64,000 nt of DNA, taken from contig CAJTLR010000001.1 of assembly GCA_910577185.1 (NCBI GenBank), forward strand, positions 5,522 to 69,521, read 5' to 3'. Of the stretch, positions 1 to 8,846 are shown piece by piece. The stretch is from an uncultured Acetatifactor sp. GTDB lineage: Bacteria > Bacillota > Clostridia > Lachnospirales > Lachnospiraceae. The notes beneath the pieces were generated by a model. That model was not told the DNA's origin and did no database searches. It saw only the letters and a program-made list of their open reading frames with translations. Each line of letters begins with the position of its first letter. Position 1 is the stretch's first letter. Both the position numbers and the translations under genes were made by a program.

Positions 1-2
1 AA

Positions 3-1400
3 CCAAAATTAATAGAAATAGATGATATAGACCAAGATTGCGATAGTGTTTATGAATTTTTAAGAAGTGATAAATCATTGGGAGGGAAAATATGGTGCTG
101 GGGATCCCTGCTGGGATTTCATAAATCATACAATATTTTTTATAAAAAATTGTATGAGTCTTTACATGAGGAATATACTGTCATTTCAGATGCTGTGTAC
201 ATAAATCAGCTGGAATCAGCAGAAAGGTCAGGCAGTTCAGTGTATGTTCTTCCTAAAATCTTTGCTGCGGATATGCTAAGACCTATTGTCAGAAAAGAGA
301 ATGCTGATTATTCTGTTATTTTGCAGGAGAAGTATCCTGAATTAATGGAAATAGCAAAAGAATACGAGGGAATATATTCTGATTTAGAAAATGGGGAAGC
401 ACATTTATTTACATATAAACAAGCTTCTTTCATAGAAAAAATGTTGCTTTCATTTCGGCCGAAGGGAGTTATAATATTATGTTCATTTCCAACAAGCCAT
501 AGAATATTAGCTGTTTTATGCAAAAAACAAGGCATTCCAGTAATTTATACGCATAAAGGAGCGCTTCCTAAAACATGGGCGCTTGAGATTGGCGGGGAAA
601 TGGGGGAAAGTCTGCCAGCTGTTTATTCGGATGTATTTAAGATGCTGCCAGTGAATGCAGATGAAATGGAAGAAGCAAAAGATGTATGGAAATACCTAAA
701 TGAAAGCAGAATAAACCGAAAAATTCAGCCTCAGAATAATTGGAAATCAAGAGTATGTTATAGAATAAAGAAGAATCGGCCCATAATTTTTTATGCAGGA
801 CTGAATGACACACAGTCGGGGCTGGCATATTATGGAGAAAATGCCAGAATATATCATTCGCCCATGTTTTCGTCAAGTATGGAAGCCGTTCCTTTTTTGG
901 CAGATTTGGCAAAAAAAAATGACTGGAATTTATTGTATAAGCCACATCCGATGTATAGGCCTACAGAGGAACAAAAAAATTCTTTTCCTGACAATGTTAT
1001 ATATGTGGATGCGGCAGATATAAATGATGTGATTGATTTTTCGGATGTTACAATTACTATATTGTCATCTACTGCTTATGTTGCATTGATTAGAAAAAAA
1101 CCGGTAGTGATGTTAGGATATAATCAGCTGAGAAGAAAGGATTGTACTTATGAGGCTTTTACAAAGGATAATATAGATTTTGCAATCTCCAGTGCAATAA
1201 ATGAGGGTTTTTCTCAAAAACAGCAGGATGCATTTACAAAACACATTGCTCAATTGCTAAAATATTATTTGTATGCTGACCTGGAAGTTGGAGCAGTGAC
1301 ATTTGGGAAGCCGCTACCTAAAAATATAAATGATGTTTATGAGCTTTCTGAATTGGTCTGTGGGAAGTCGTGTTTGCTGACAGAAAGGGAGGCAGATTGA
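3..1400 (+). CDS. Capsule-polysaccharide-type transferase, 5' end cut by window edge
   Basis: The reading frame is open from the left edge, so the gene begins outside the window; 465 residues are visible. A TTG at 78 could in principle start it, but no ribosome binding site precedes that codon and frame-consistent protein continues upstream. The C-terminal two thirds closely match the complete protein encoded at 46227-47900, sharing the motifs NESRxNRK, YAGxND, HSPxFxSSxEA, YKPHP and TILSxTAYV. Those segments resemble GT-B-fold capsule/teichoic-acid polymer transferases, in which the HP and TAYV regions sit around the nucleotide-donor site. The role in assembling an acidic or phosphate-containing glycan is inferred; donor and acceptor cannot be read from the sequence. 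By comparison with its paralog, the missing N-terminus may carry the shared Rossmann module. The stop lies just before the next gene's start. Confidence 0.75.
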   Translation, partial: PKLIEIDDIDQDCDSVYEFLRSDKSLGGKIWCWGSLLGFHKSYNIFYKKLYESLHEEYTVISDAVYINQLESAERSGSSVYVLPKIFAADMLRPIVRKENADYSVILQEKYPELMEIAKEYEGIYSDLENGEAHLFTYKQASFIEKMLLSFRPKGVIILCSFPTSHRILAVLCKKQGIPVIYTHKGALPKTWALEIGGEMGESLPAVYSDVFKMLPVNADEMEEAKDVWKYLNESRINRKIQPQNNWKSRVCYRIKKNRPIIFYAGLNDTQSGLAYYGENARIYHSPMFSSSMEAVPFLADLAKKNDWNLLYKPHPMYRPTEEQKNSFPDNVIYVDAADINDVIDFSDVTITILSSTAYVALIRKKPVVMLGYNQLRRKDCTYEAFTKDNIDFAISSAINEGFSQKQQDAFTKHIAQLLKYYLYADLEVGAVTFGKPLPKNINDVYELSELVCGKSCLLTEREAD

Positions 1401-1402
1401 TA

Positions 1403-1987
1403 ATGTTTTATAAGGAATATATAGATGATGTACTGACGGGAGTGAATCATTTAATTACGACTGATCAGAATGGGAATGAAATGCCGATTCAGGAAGCGCT
1501 TGATTTGTGGAATGCAAGGGCAAAGGCAGTGAGGGACGATAAGAAAGGACTGATCTTTTTCTGTGGAAACGGCGCCAGCGCAACGATGGCGGAGCATATG
1601 TCCCATGACTGGTTCCAGAATGCCGGGATCAATACTACTACTTGTGCGGAGACAGCACATATTACGGCAATCAGCAATGATTTATCTTATGAAGATGTTT
1701 TTAGTTACCGGATTAACCGGATTCTGTCGGAGAGGGATATTTTAGTGACAATATCGTCTTCTGGGAATTCTCCTAATATTGTGAAGGCGTTGGAAACAGG
1801 AAAGAAAAAAGGGGCATATTGTATTACTTTTTCAGGTAAGGGCGCTGACAACAAATCACGTAAAATGGGAGATTTAAATTTCTATGTTCCATTGGATACT
1901 TATGGTTTGGTAGAAAGCGCCCATGCGGTTATACTGCATGCGGCACTGGATCATTTTCTGGAGAAATATATGGGAGGAAAGCACTGA
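1403..1987 (+). CDS. SIS-domain phosphosugar isomerase (GmhA-like)
   Basis: A 194-residue protein made of one SIS (sugar isomerase) domain. It contains the phosphate-binding signatures FFCGNGASA and TISSSGNSPN seen in sedoheptulose-7-phosphate isomerases. The ATG at 1403 is chosen because GGAGG (1389-1393) lies 9 bases upstream. A second, more canonical GmhA is at 34150, so this copy probably acts on a different phosphosugar. It is the first gene of a tight cassette with a 2-hydroxyacid dehydrogenase, a YhcH-family protein and a CMP-transferase; the dehydrogenase start overlaps its stop by one base (TGATG). Function as a ketose/aldose phosphate isomerase is inferred from family and context. 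The substrate is unknown. Confidence 0.8.
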   Translation: MFYKEYIDDVLTGVNHLITTDQNGNEMPIQEALDLWNARAKAVRDDKKGLIFFCGNGASATMAEHMSHDWFQNAGINTTTCAETAHITAISNDLSYEDVFSYRINRILSERDILVTISSSGNSPNIVKALETGKKKGAYCITFSGKGADNKSRKMGDLNFYVPLDTYGLVESAHAVILHAALDHFLEKYMGGKH

Positions 1988-2889
1988 TGAAGGTTGTAGT
2001 GGGGGCGTCATCTTTTTCTGACAGCAGCGACAAGGCAATTGGCTTACTGCTGGAAAAAGGAATAGAAGTAATCAGAAATCCTTATAAAAGAAAGATGACA
2101 GAGGAAGAAATTATAGGGCATCTGTCAGGGGCAGACGGACTGCTGGCAGGACTGGAGCCGTTAAATGAAAAGGTATTCCGGCATGCACCGCAGCTGAAAG
2201 CAATTGCCCGTATCGGGATTGGCATGGACAATGTGGACCAGGAAGCGGCGCGGAAATATGGAATTAAGGTATCAAATACCCCGGATGGTCCGACGCAGGC
2301 CGTAGCAGAGATGACATTGACGAACCTTTTGGCGCTGATTCATCAGGTACCGTTATCCAATGATGATGTACATAACGGCGTATGGAAAAAAAGGATAGGC
2401 CATTCTGTAAAAGGAATCAAAATTCTGGTCATAGGGTATGGTCATATAGGCAGGAAGACAGCGGAACTTTTAGAATTTCTGGGAGCGGAAGTGTCGGTTT
2501 ATGATAAATACAATGAGGCTGTATCCACATGTGAACTGAAGGAAGGATTACAAGTTGCCGATGTAGTGACGCTCCATGTCAGCGGAAATGAGGAAGTGAT
2601 AGGCAGGCGGGAGATGCAGCTTATGAAAGAGGGCGCCATTCTTCTGAACAGCGCCCGTGGAACGGTTGTAAATGAGGATGCCCTGTACGAAAACCTGCAA
2701 AGCGGGAAAATCGCAGGGTTCTGGGGAGATGCATTATGGCAGGAGCCATATCATGGCAAAATATGTGAATGTAAAAATGCAATTCTGACGCCTCATATAT
2801 GTACTTATACAACAACCTGCAGAGAGAGCATGGAGACAGAAGCCGTGAAAAATCTATTGAGAGACTTGGAGGGGGCATATGGTTTTTGA
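1987..2889 (+). CDS. D-2-hydroxyacid dehydrogenase (SerA/phosphoglycerate dehydrogenase-like)
   Basis: A 300-residue NAD-dependent 2-hydroxyacid dehydrogenase. Visible family marks are the RIGIGMDNVD segment, the Rossmann GYGHIGR motif (about residues 150-156), the NSARGTVVNEDAL segment carrying the catalytic Arg region, and a late TPHIC that supplies the catalytic His. The protein is shorter than full SerA and lacks a C-terminal ACT domain, so serine-type feedback control is unlikely. It overlaps the SIS gene by one base and the YhcH gene by 11 bases, which indicates translational coupling. In this setting it may oxidise or reduce a sugar-derived 2-hydroxy acid before CMP activation. That is inference only; the family is broad and the substrate cannot be told. 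Confidence 0.85.
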   Translation: MKVVVGASSFSDSSDKAIGLLLEKGIEVIRNPYKRKMTEEEIIGHLSGADGLLAGLEPLNEKVFRHAPQLKAIARIGIGMDNVDQEAARKYGIKVSNTPDGPTQAVAEMTLTNLLALIHQVPLSNDDVHNGVWKKRIGHSVKGIKILVIGYGHIGRKTAELLEFLGAEVSVYDKYNEAVSTCELKEGLQVADVVTLHVSGNEEVIGRREMQLMKEGAILLNSARGTVVNEDALYENLQSGKIAGFWGDALWQEPYHGKICECKNAILTPHICTYTTTCRESMETEAVKNLLRDLEGAYGF

Positions 2890-3334
2890 CCAGCTTCAGA
2901 ATTTAAGCCAGTATGTGACAAAGGAACAATTTCAGAAAATAGATTCCTTTCTGCAGCAATTATCTCCTGATATGAAAGAGGGATTTTACGAAATAGACGG
3001 AGAGGCAATTTATGCAAGAGTGATGAGTTATCCGACTTCTTTGCGCCGGGACTGCAGAATCGAAGCCCATGATAAGTATATTGACATTCAGTCATCGCTG
3101 GCTGGGATGGAAGGGATCGATATTTTCGAGAGAGACAGGCTTTCTGTTTTGGACGAATATGATGAGGAGAGGGATGTTGTCTTTTTTGAAGAGACAATTG
3201 AGCCCAATGTGACTGTCAGGAATAAGACAGGGTATTTCTCCATGATTTACCCTGGGGAGGCACACCGGCCTCAGATATCCGTAAACCAGCAATGTGAAAC
3301 GGTAAAAAAATTTGTGATCAAAATTCGTATATAA
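2879..3334 (+). CDS. YhcH/YjgK/YiaL family protein
   Basis: A 151-residue single-domain protein of the YhcH/YjgK/YiaL (DUF386) family, a cupin-like fold. Some characterised members act as sugar anomerases, for example on N-acetylneuraminate. Supporting segments are EAHDKYIDIQ and the PGEAHRPQI motif, where conserved Glu/His residues form the metal or ligand site. It begins inside the end of the dehydrogenase gene and is followed by a CMP-sugar-synthetase-like gene, which agrees with an anomerase presenting the correct anomer of a ketose or sialic-acid-like acid to the cytidylyltransferase. The family call is firm; the role here is inferred. Confidence 0.8.
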   Translation: MVFDQLQNLSQYVTKEQFQKIDSFLQQLSPDMKEGFYEIDGEAIYARVMSYPTSLRRDCRIEAHDKYIDIQSSLAGMEGIDIFERDRLSVLDEYDEERDVVFFEETIEPNVTVRNKTGYFSMIYPGEAHRPQISVNQQCETVKKFVIKIRI

Positions 3335-3389
3335 GCGGCTTTCAAGCGATGGAACGGTATGTATGCAAAAGCACATAAGGAGTATGAGT

Positions 3390-4088
3390 ATGGCAAAGAA
3401 GATTATTGTTATGATCCCTGCAAGGCTTGGATCTAAAAGAATCCCTAAGAAAAATATCCGTTTTATGTGCGGAAAACCGCTGATTCAATATCCCATTGAA
3501 CTGTGCCTGAAAAGCAGATTATGTTCGGAAGTATGGGTAAATACGGAAGATGAGGACCTGGGCCGCGCAGTCGGGCATTTTGGGGCAAAGTTTCATAAGA
3601 GACCGCAGGAACTGGCATCCGATACGGCGACGAACCGGGATTTTACGTATGAGTTTTTACAAAAACATGAATGTGATTATGTTGTAATGGTGAATCCCAC
3701 TTCACCATTGTTAAAAGAAGAAACCTATCAGAGTTTTTTTCAGTATTTAGAGGAAAATGAATTTGACACAATTATGTCCGTGGTAACGGAAAGAGAAGAG
3801 ACATTTTATCAGGATAAACCCCTTAATTTTTCGTTAAAGGAAAAAATAAACAGTCAGTTGCTGGAACCCACACAGAAAATTGTATGGGCGCTGACCGCCT
3901 GGAAAAGAGACAACTTCATGAAGATGCAGGAGGCGGGGGAGAATCCTGTGTTTGGCGGGAATCTGGGCAGGTTTGAGATACCAAAGGATGAAGCCTGTGA
4001 TCTGGACACGGAAGCGGACTGGAGGATTGCGGAAGGCATACTGATGGCGAGGGAGAGGGAAACAGAGGTGGAATATTTACAATTATAA
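3390..4088 (+). CDS. Acylneuraminate cytidylyltransferase-family protein (NeuA-like)
   Basis: A 232-residue nucleotidyltransferase with the N-terminal IPARLGSKRIPKKN signature of CMP-sialic/pseudaminic/KDO synthetases, followed by the PLIQYPIE and VNPTSPL segments. I choose the ATG at 3390 over those at 3363 and 3384 because AAGGAG (3377-3382) is 7 bases upstream. The expected reaction is CTP plus a sugar acid giving CMP-sugar and pyrophosphate. No NeuB/PseI-type condensing enzyme is visible, so the activated compound is not obviously a nonulosonic acid, although such a gene could lie left of the window. It closes the 1403-4088 cassette. Specificity is unknown. Confidence 0.8.
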   Translation: MAKKIIVMIPARLGSKRIPKKNIRFMCGKPLIQYPIELCLKSRLCSEVWVNTEDEDLGRAVGHFGAKFHKRPQELASDTATNRDFTYEFLQKHECDYVVMVNPTSPLLKEETYQSFFQYLEENEFDTIMSVVTEREETFYQDKPLNFSLKEKINSQLLEPTQKIVWALTAWKRDNFMKMQEAGENPVFGGNLGRFEIPKDEACDLDTEADWRIAEGILMARERETEVEYLQL

Positions 4089-4126
4089 TTTGCGTAAATG
4101 AGAAATTCAGAAAGGGAGTTGGAGAT

Positions 4127-5029
4127 ATGCAGGCAGTTATTTTTGGCTGGGGAAAATATGGAAAAGCACTGAAAAGCGGATTGGAAAAATATTATGGAGT
4201 AAAAGTTGTGGCAATTTGCGACAATAATGAAGAAGTGTGGGGGGGTAAAGAAGAGGGTATTCCGATTATTGCACCCAGTCAACTGGCAGAAATATCTTAT
4301 GAAAAAATATTTATTTGTATGAGAAAAGGAACAATGTTCAAAATTGTTGAAGAGCAATTACTGGAAATGGGAATTTCCAAAGAAAAAATTGTTGTCATGC
4401 AAATGAGTATCAAGTATCAGGACGCTTTTATAGAATTAGATCCCATACGAAAGTATTGGATCAAATGTTTTGCGGATTTTACAAGAGAACTTGGTTTGAT
4501 AGGAAATGTAGCAGAGTGTGGGGTATACCGCGGAGAAACTGCAATGTTTCTGAATAAATACTGGCCTGACAGAATGTTATATTTATGTGATACATTTGAA
4601 GGATTTGCAGAAAAAGATATAGTCAATGAGAGTAATAAGTATTCTGCATTCAGAAATGGACCACATAAATGTAATCCGTTTAAAAATGAAACACCGGAAC
4701 AGCTGATTGAAAATGTGAAAACCAGGATGCTTTATCCTGATAAAATAAAGATATATCAGGGATATTTCCCGGAATGTGCAAGGGATATCGCAGATAAGTT
4801 TTGCTTTGTAAATCTGGATATGGACTTGTATCAGCCGCAGTTGGAGGGACTTCGTTTTTTCTGGAATAAGATGGAGATGGGAGGGGTTATCTTACTGCAT
4901 GACTATTTCCATCCTGACTTGCCCGGGGTTAAATCGGCAGTCGCTGATTTTGAAAATGAGCTGGGATGTAGTTTGCCTAAACTTCCTATTGGAGATCAGT
5001 GCAGTATTGCTGTTGTCAAGAGTTGTTAG
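4127..5029 (+). CDS. TylF/MycF-type O-methyltransferase with N-terminal Rossmann module
   Basis: 300 residues in two parts. Residues 1-95 are the shared Rossmann module: FGWGKYG at 6-12, then ICDNNEEVWGG. From about residue 110 the protein matches TylF (macrocin O-methyltransferase) enzymes: AECGVYRGETA is the SAM-binding loop, LCDTFEGF follows it, and DMDLYQP and LLHDYFHP supply acidic/His metal and catalytic positions. TylF enzymes methylate sugar hydroxyls, so O-methylation of a glycan residue is the likely job. GGGAGTTGGAG lies just upstream of the start. No signal peptide or membrane segment is visible, so it acts in the cytoplasm. The module's purpose is unknown. Confidence 0.82.
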   Translation: MQAVIFGWGKYGKALKSGLEKYYGVKVVAICDNNEEVWGGKEEGIPIIAPSQLAEISYEKIFICMRKGTMFKIVEEQLLEMGISKEKIVVMQMSIKYQDAFIELDPIRKYWIKCFADFTRELGLIGNVAECGVYRGETAMFLNKYWPDRMLYLCDTFEGFAEKDIVNESNKYSAFRNGPHKCNPFKNETPEQLIENVKTRMLYPDKIKIYQGYFPECARDIADKFCFVNLDMDLYQPQLEGLRFFWNKMEMGGVILLHDYFHPDLPGVKSAVADFENELGCSLPKLPIGDQCSIAVVKSC

Positions 5030-5152
5030 TTGTTGAGACAAGCCTAAGAATGAAATGGTGTTTTTAAGGATAAGGATAGGGCGATAAAGGGCATCAAAGA
5101 TATATGTGTTTAAGCGGGAGAATAGAAAATAAGGAGAGGAGAATTTGCTCAT

Positions 5153-6346
5153 ATGAATAGGCAGGACCAGATAGAGAAGGAAAAAGAGCAGTTTTATTCT
5201 GAACTTATTGAAAAGGCTGACGGTAAGAAAATAATTATTTATGGGGCGAGCGTAATTGCGCAGGATGTTATAAGGGAAATTAAAAAGCGTGAAGTAGAAA
5301 TAATGGGTTGCTGTGTCAGTAAGAAGGAGTTAAATCGCAAAGAGGTAGAAGGAATCCCTGTTGTACAGGTAAACGAGATTCCGGTTCTGACATATGAAGG
5401 TGCTCTGTTTGTAATCGCCATGAAAACAGCAAATCAAAAAGAGGTACATGAGATTTTAGAAGGGATGGGAATCACAGATTATATTGATATTCCGGAGAAT
5501 CTGTGTATGTCTTCAATTAATAGACAGCGTATTTTTATACCGGGAATTGAAATAACTACAAAAATTGGATGTTCTGTGAATTGCAGATATTGTCCTCAAG
5601 ATGTCTTGTGTCGTGCCTATGGGGACGGACATGACAAGTATTTATTGTCATTGCATACCTTTAAAACATGTCTGGATAAAATGCCACAAGATACATTGAT
5701 CTTATTTTCAGGGTTCGCTGAGCCGTTTCTAAATCCGGAATGCATTGATATGATGGAATATTCTGTACAGCAGGGACATCGTACTTTACTAAATACAACG
5801 CTGGTTGGAATGAATATGGAAGATGCCAGGAGGCTGGTAAAATTACCAGTGGAGGCAGTTACTCTGCATACGCCTGACAAGGAAGGTTACGCAAATATTC
5901 CAATGACGAAAGAATATTTTGAGGTGATGGATTTTCTGCTAGAAAGCAAAAAAGGAGACAATCGTTCTTTCTTTGATACAGCAAATTGCCAGGGTACACC
6001 TCATCCGGAGATTGTAAAATTTATTAATAATAGGGTTTCATTTGCAAATCTTGTTTTGATAGACAGAGCCGGAAATCTTGGCGGTTCAGAGGTAGATGAA
6101 AATGTGTGCCATACCGGAAAAATTATATGTACAAAAAGCGTTGTTTTAAATCGTAATGTGCTGCTTCCGGATGGTACTGTGGTGCTCTGTTGCATGGATT
6201 TCGGACTGAAACATGAACTTGGAAATTTATTATATGATTCATATGATGAGATTATAAATGGAAAAGCAATGAATAATATTAAAATGAATATGGAAGATGG
6301 CAGAGATGTGTTGTGCCGCAGATGCAGCCTTGCCCGGCAGGCATAA
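5153..6346 (+). CDS. Radical SAM/SPASM-type protein with N-terminal Rossmann module
   Basis: 397 residues. The Rossmann module occupies about 25-118 (IIIYGAS, then MGCCVSK). A radical SAM core follows, with the [4Fe-4S] cysteines C140, C144 and C147 (CSVNCRYC). Near the C-terminus a cysteine-rich SPASM-like region (VLCCMDFG, then CRRCS) probably binds an auxiliary cluster. Radical SAM enzymes in glycan loci perform epimerisation, dehydration, deoxygenation or C-methylation; nothing in the sequence distinguishes these. AAGGAGAGGA precedes the ATG by about 12 bases. A 123-base spacer separates it from the methyltransferase gene upstream, with no clear promoter seen there. Confidence 0.82.
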   Translation: MNRQDQIEKEKEQFYSELIEKADGKKIIIYGASVIAQDVIREIKKREVEIMGCCVSKKELNRKEVEGIPVVQVNEIPVLTYEGALFVIAMKTANQKEVHEILEGMGITDYIDIPENLCMSSINRQRIFIPGIEITTKIGCSVNCRYCPQDVLCRAYGDGHDKYLLSLHTFKTCLDKMPQDTLILFSGFAEPFLNPECIDMMEYSVQQGHRTLLNTTLVGMNMEDARRLVKLPVEAVTLHTPDKEGYANIPMTKEYFEVMDFLLESKKGDNRSFFDTANCQGTPHPEIVKFINNRVSFANLVLIDRAGNLGGSEVDENVCHTGKIICTKSVVLNRNVLLPDGTVVLCCMDFGLKHELGNLLYDSYDEIINGKAMNNIKMNMEDGRDVLCRRCSLARQA

Positions 6347-6372
6347 GGAGAAGAGAGTGGAGGCGCAAAATT

Positions 6373-7320
6373 ATGAGATATCAGTTTAACGGCAAGAACT
6401 ATGAAAAAGTAGTTGTCTGGGGGGGTGGACGTGCGTTGCCTAAATATGAATATGCAATGGAATATATTGACTATATCGTTGATAAAAAAACGGAATTAAA
6501 AGGAACCCAGATGTTTGGACTCACGATATATCTGCCGGAAGTGATTGCAGAGGAAAAGGAAAATATTCTTGTTGTAGTGACAACCTTCTTTTATTTAGAC
6601 GAAATACGTGAAAATGCAAAGGCAATTAATGCAAAGGCAGACGTAGAATTCATTACAGATGTATTTCCGAATAAAGCAGTATATTTTGCACAGTATAGAG
6701 AAGATGCAATTGTGGAAGTGTTATTGAGGAAACATAACAAAAATAAAATAAAGTACTTGGAGATTGGAGTTCCGGATCCTATAAATGGCAGTAATACCTA
6801 TCATTTCTATTTGAATGGACATACAGGAGTGTGTGTAGAAGCAAATCCGGATATGATAAGGAGTGTGAAGGATAGGAGACCTAATGATGAAGTATTGTGT
6901 TACGGATGTGGTGCAATCAAGGATGAAGGCAGTAATTTGAAATTCTATGTTATAGAGGGAAGACCTGGGGCAAATACTTTCTCTGAGGAGTCATTGGAAA
7001 TACTTACAACAAAAGGATTCAAATGTGAAAAACAAATTGATGTCCCCATGATTTCATTGAATTCAATTATGAGCCAGTATTTGGGCGGAGAAGCGGATTT
7101 TGTTTCCATAGATGTTGAAGGGTATGAATATACAATATTGAATGATTTTGACTTTAACAAATATTTTGTGGGTGTTTTCTGTATTGAAAGAGGCAATGAT
7201 AAGGTGAAAGCTTTAATGCTTGAAAATAGATATGTACAGGTTGCTGAAACACCATCAAACTGGATTTTTATGAGGGAAGCGTGGGCGGAGGAGCATAAGA
7301 TTTTATTAAGTACAAATTGA
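6373..7320 (+). CDS. FkbM-family methyltransferase with N-terminal Rossmann-like module
   Basis: 315 residues from the ATG at 6373, preceded by GGAGG at 6359-6363. An earlier in-frame start inside the radical SAM gene is less likely. The N-terminal ~105 residues are a variant of the shared module (VVVWGGGRALP, then YIVDKKTE). The C-terminal domain is FkbM-like: KYLEIGVPDP is the SAM-binding region, VCVEANPDM the acidic ribose-binding strand, and DFVSIDVEGYEY the hallmark IDxEGxE motif. FkbM enzymes O-methylate sugars or polyketides. It is the second of at least four methyltransferases in the island and implies a heavily methylated glycan. Acceptor position unknown. Confidence 0.8.
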   Translation: MRYQFNGKNYEKVVVWGGGRALPKYEYAMEYIDYIVDKKTELKGTQMFGLTIYLPEVIAEEKENILVVVTTFFYLDEIRENAKAINAKADVEFITDVFPNKAVYFAQYREDAIVEVLLRKHNKNKIKYLEIGVPDPINGSNTYHFYLNGHTGVCVEANPDMIRSVKDRRPNDEVLCYGCGAIKDEGSNLKFYVIEGRPGANTFSEESLEILTTKGFKCEKQIDVPMISLNSIMSQYLGGEADFVSIDVEGYEYTILNDFDFNKYFVGVFCIERGNDKVKALMLENRYVQVAETPSNWIFMREAWAEEHKILLSTN

Positions 7321-7390
7321 AAAATTTTGTAACAGATTGTGATGAAGAGATTATAAATAATATTATTTTAGGGAAGGCAAAGATAAATTT

Positions 7391-8769
7391 ATGAAGTTTC
7401 ATATACCGGTGGTTTTTTCTACAGATAATAATTTTTTAATACCTACGGCAGTATCGATTACGTCCATGCTGGCACATGCGCATCAGGATACTTTTTATCA
7501 TATTTATATTTTAATTGATGAGTTGTTTGATATGAGTCAAAAAGGTATTATCGATAATTTGCAGAAAGGGTATCAGAAGTGCAGAATAGAATGGCGGCTG
7601 GGAGACGTCTTTTTTCAAAAGCTGTTGTCATGAAAAGGTCACTCACAATACATACTTTTTATAAGCTTATTATTGCAGATATATTAGAAGAGTACGATAA
7701 ATGTATTTATTTAGATGGGGATATTGTTGTTGAAAATGATTTAAGACAAATGTATCTTGTTGATTTGGAAAATGATTATTTGGCGGCCGTAAAACAAGAT
7801 TATCACCTATTCTCAAAAGATTTTATTGAACGTACGATTTCAAAATTGGAGGTGGATAATTTATCGGGATATTTTTTTGCAGGAGATATTGTGATGAACC
7901 TGAAAAAAATGAGAGAAGATAAAATGACAGAGCGATTTTTGGAAGCTTTGGGAAAGGGTTACTTATCAGAAGATCAGGATATTCTATATAAATTTTGCAG
8001 GGAAAAGGTGAAGTATATTTCTTTAACATATACTTTTTGCAACAGATACATAAATGAAAGTAAGTTTCTTTCTACTGATATTTATTCCAGGGAAGAGATT
8101 GAAGATGCCTTGCAGTATCCCGTTATTATACATTTTGCTGGTGGTAATATGAAGCCCTGGAATAATCTAAGATGTAAGGCGGCTGAAAAATGGTGGAATT
8201 ATGCCAAAAATGTATTGGAAGATGAAACGTTTAAAGAAATATATGATATTGCAAAAAAAAAGACGGAAGAGAGAGATTTTGACTACTTAATTTCAGGTTT
8301 GGATAAAACGAGGAATAAAGTTATTATATTTGGTTTTTCGATGATAGGAAAAATGCTTTGTGATGACTTAATGAAATTTGGCTATAATGTAGTAAGTTTT
8401 TTTGACAATAATGAAAGCTTTTGGGGCAAAAAATATAATGGCTGCTTTGTTGAAAAGCCAAAAAAAATAAATGATGAAAATCGACCAAATTTCAAAGTAA
8501 TAATTGCGGCTCAGGGCAGGTTAAATGTCATTTTGGATCAACTATCTGTACTGGGATATGAGGAAAGTGCTATTATTAAATATGCTGCTAAAAATGCAAT
8601 ATATTATATGGGATTAGATGAAAAATTTTATGAGCATGAATTAAGGGAAATGACACGAAGAGAATGTGGAAGAGAAGATGGTGATATAAAGGAAAAGCTT
8701 AAAAGAAACTTTTCATATTTAAACGAAAAATATTATTTAGATTTTTGGAATGTAATAGAGGAAAGATAA
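7391..8769 (+). pseudogene. GT8-family glycosyltransferase with C-terminal Rossmann module, frameshifted
   Basis: Two frames together make one GT8 protein. Positions 7391-7633 give the N-terminus (PVVFSTDNN, then PTAVSITSML, ending after GDVF). The frame from about 7600 to 8769 continues with the acceptor helix, the YLDGDIVV DxD metal site, and IIHFAGGNMKPW. The switch falls at the T6 run 7610-7615; adding one T restores 459 codons without a stop. C-terminal residues (nucleotides about 8315-8590) carry the shared module (IIFGFSMIG, then FFDNNES). The gene is therefore inactive as written, or phase-variable, or carries a sequencing error. GT8 enzymes are retaining glucosyl/galactosyl-type transferases. 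The downstream part alone lacks the first nucleotide-binding strands. Confidence 0.8.
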
Positions 8770-8846
8770 ATTGTTTAACACTAAAATCATTTTATGAAAT
8801 AGGAGAAAAGGTCATCAGAATTCTGGGTAAGGGGCAATGATAAATC

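Noticed and set aside
1403..1987. Naming this SIS protein gmhA.
   Set aside because: A more canonical GmhA sits with HldE and GmhB at 34150; this copy is tied to a different cassette and its substrate is not clear.
7609..7616. Programmed -1 frameshifting at the T run in the GT8 gene.
   Set aside because: In the zero frame the codons are GTC TTT TTT CAA, giving C TTT TTT, which is not a canonical X XXY YYZ slippery site, and no downstream stem-loop stands out; a mutation or read error is simpler.
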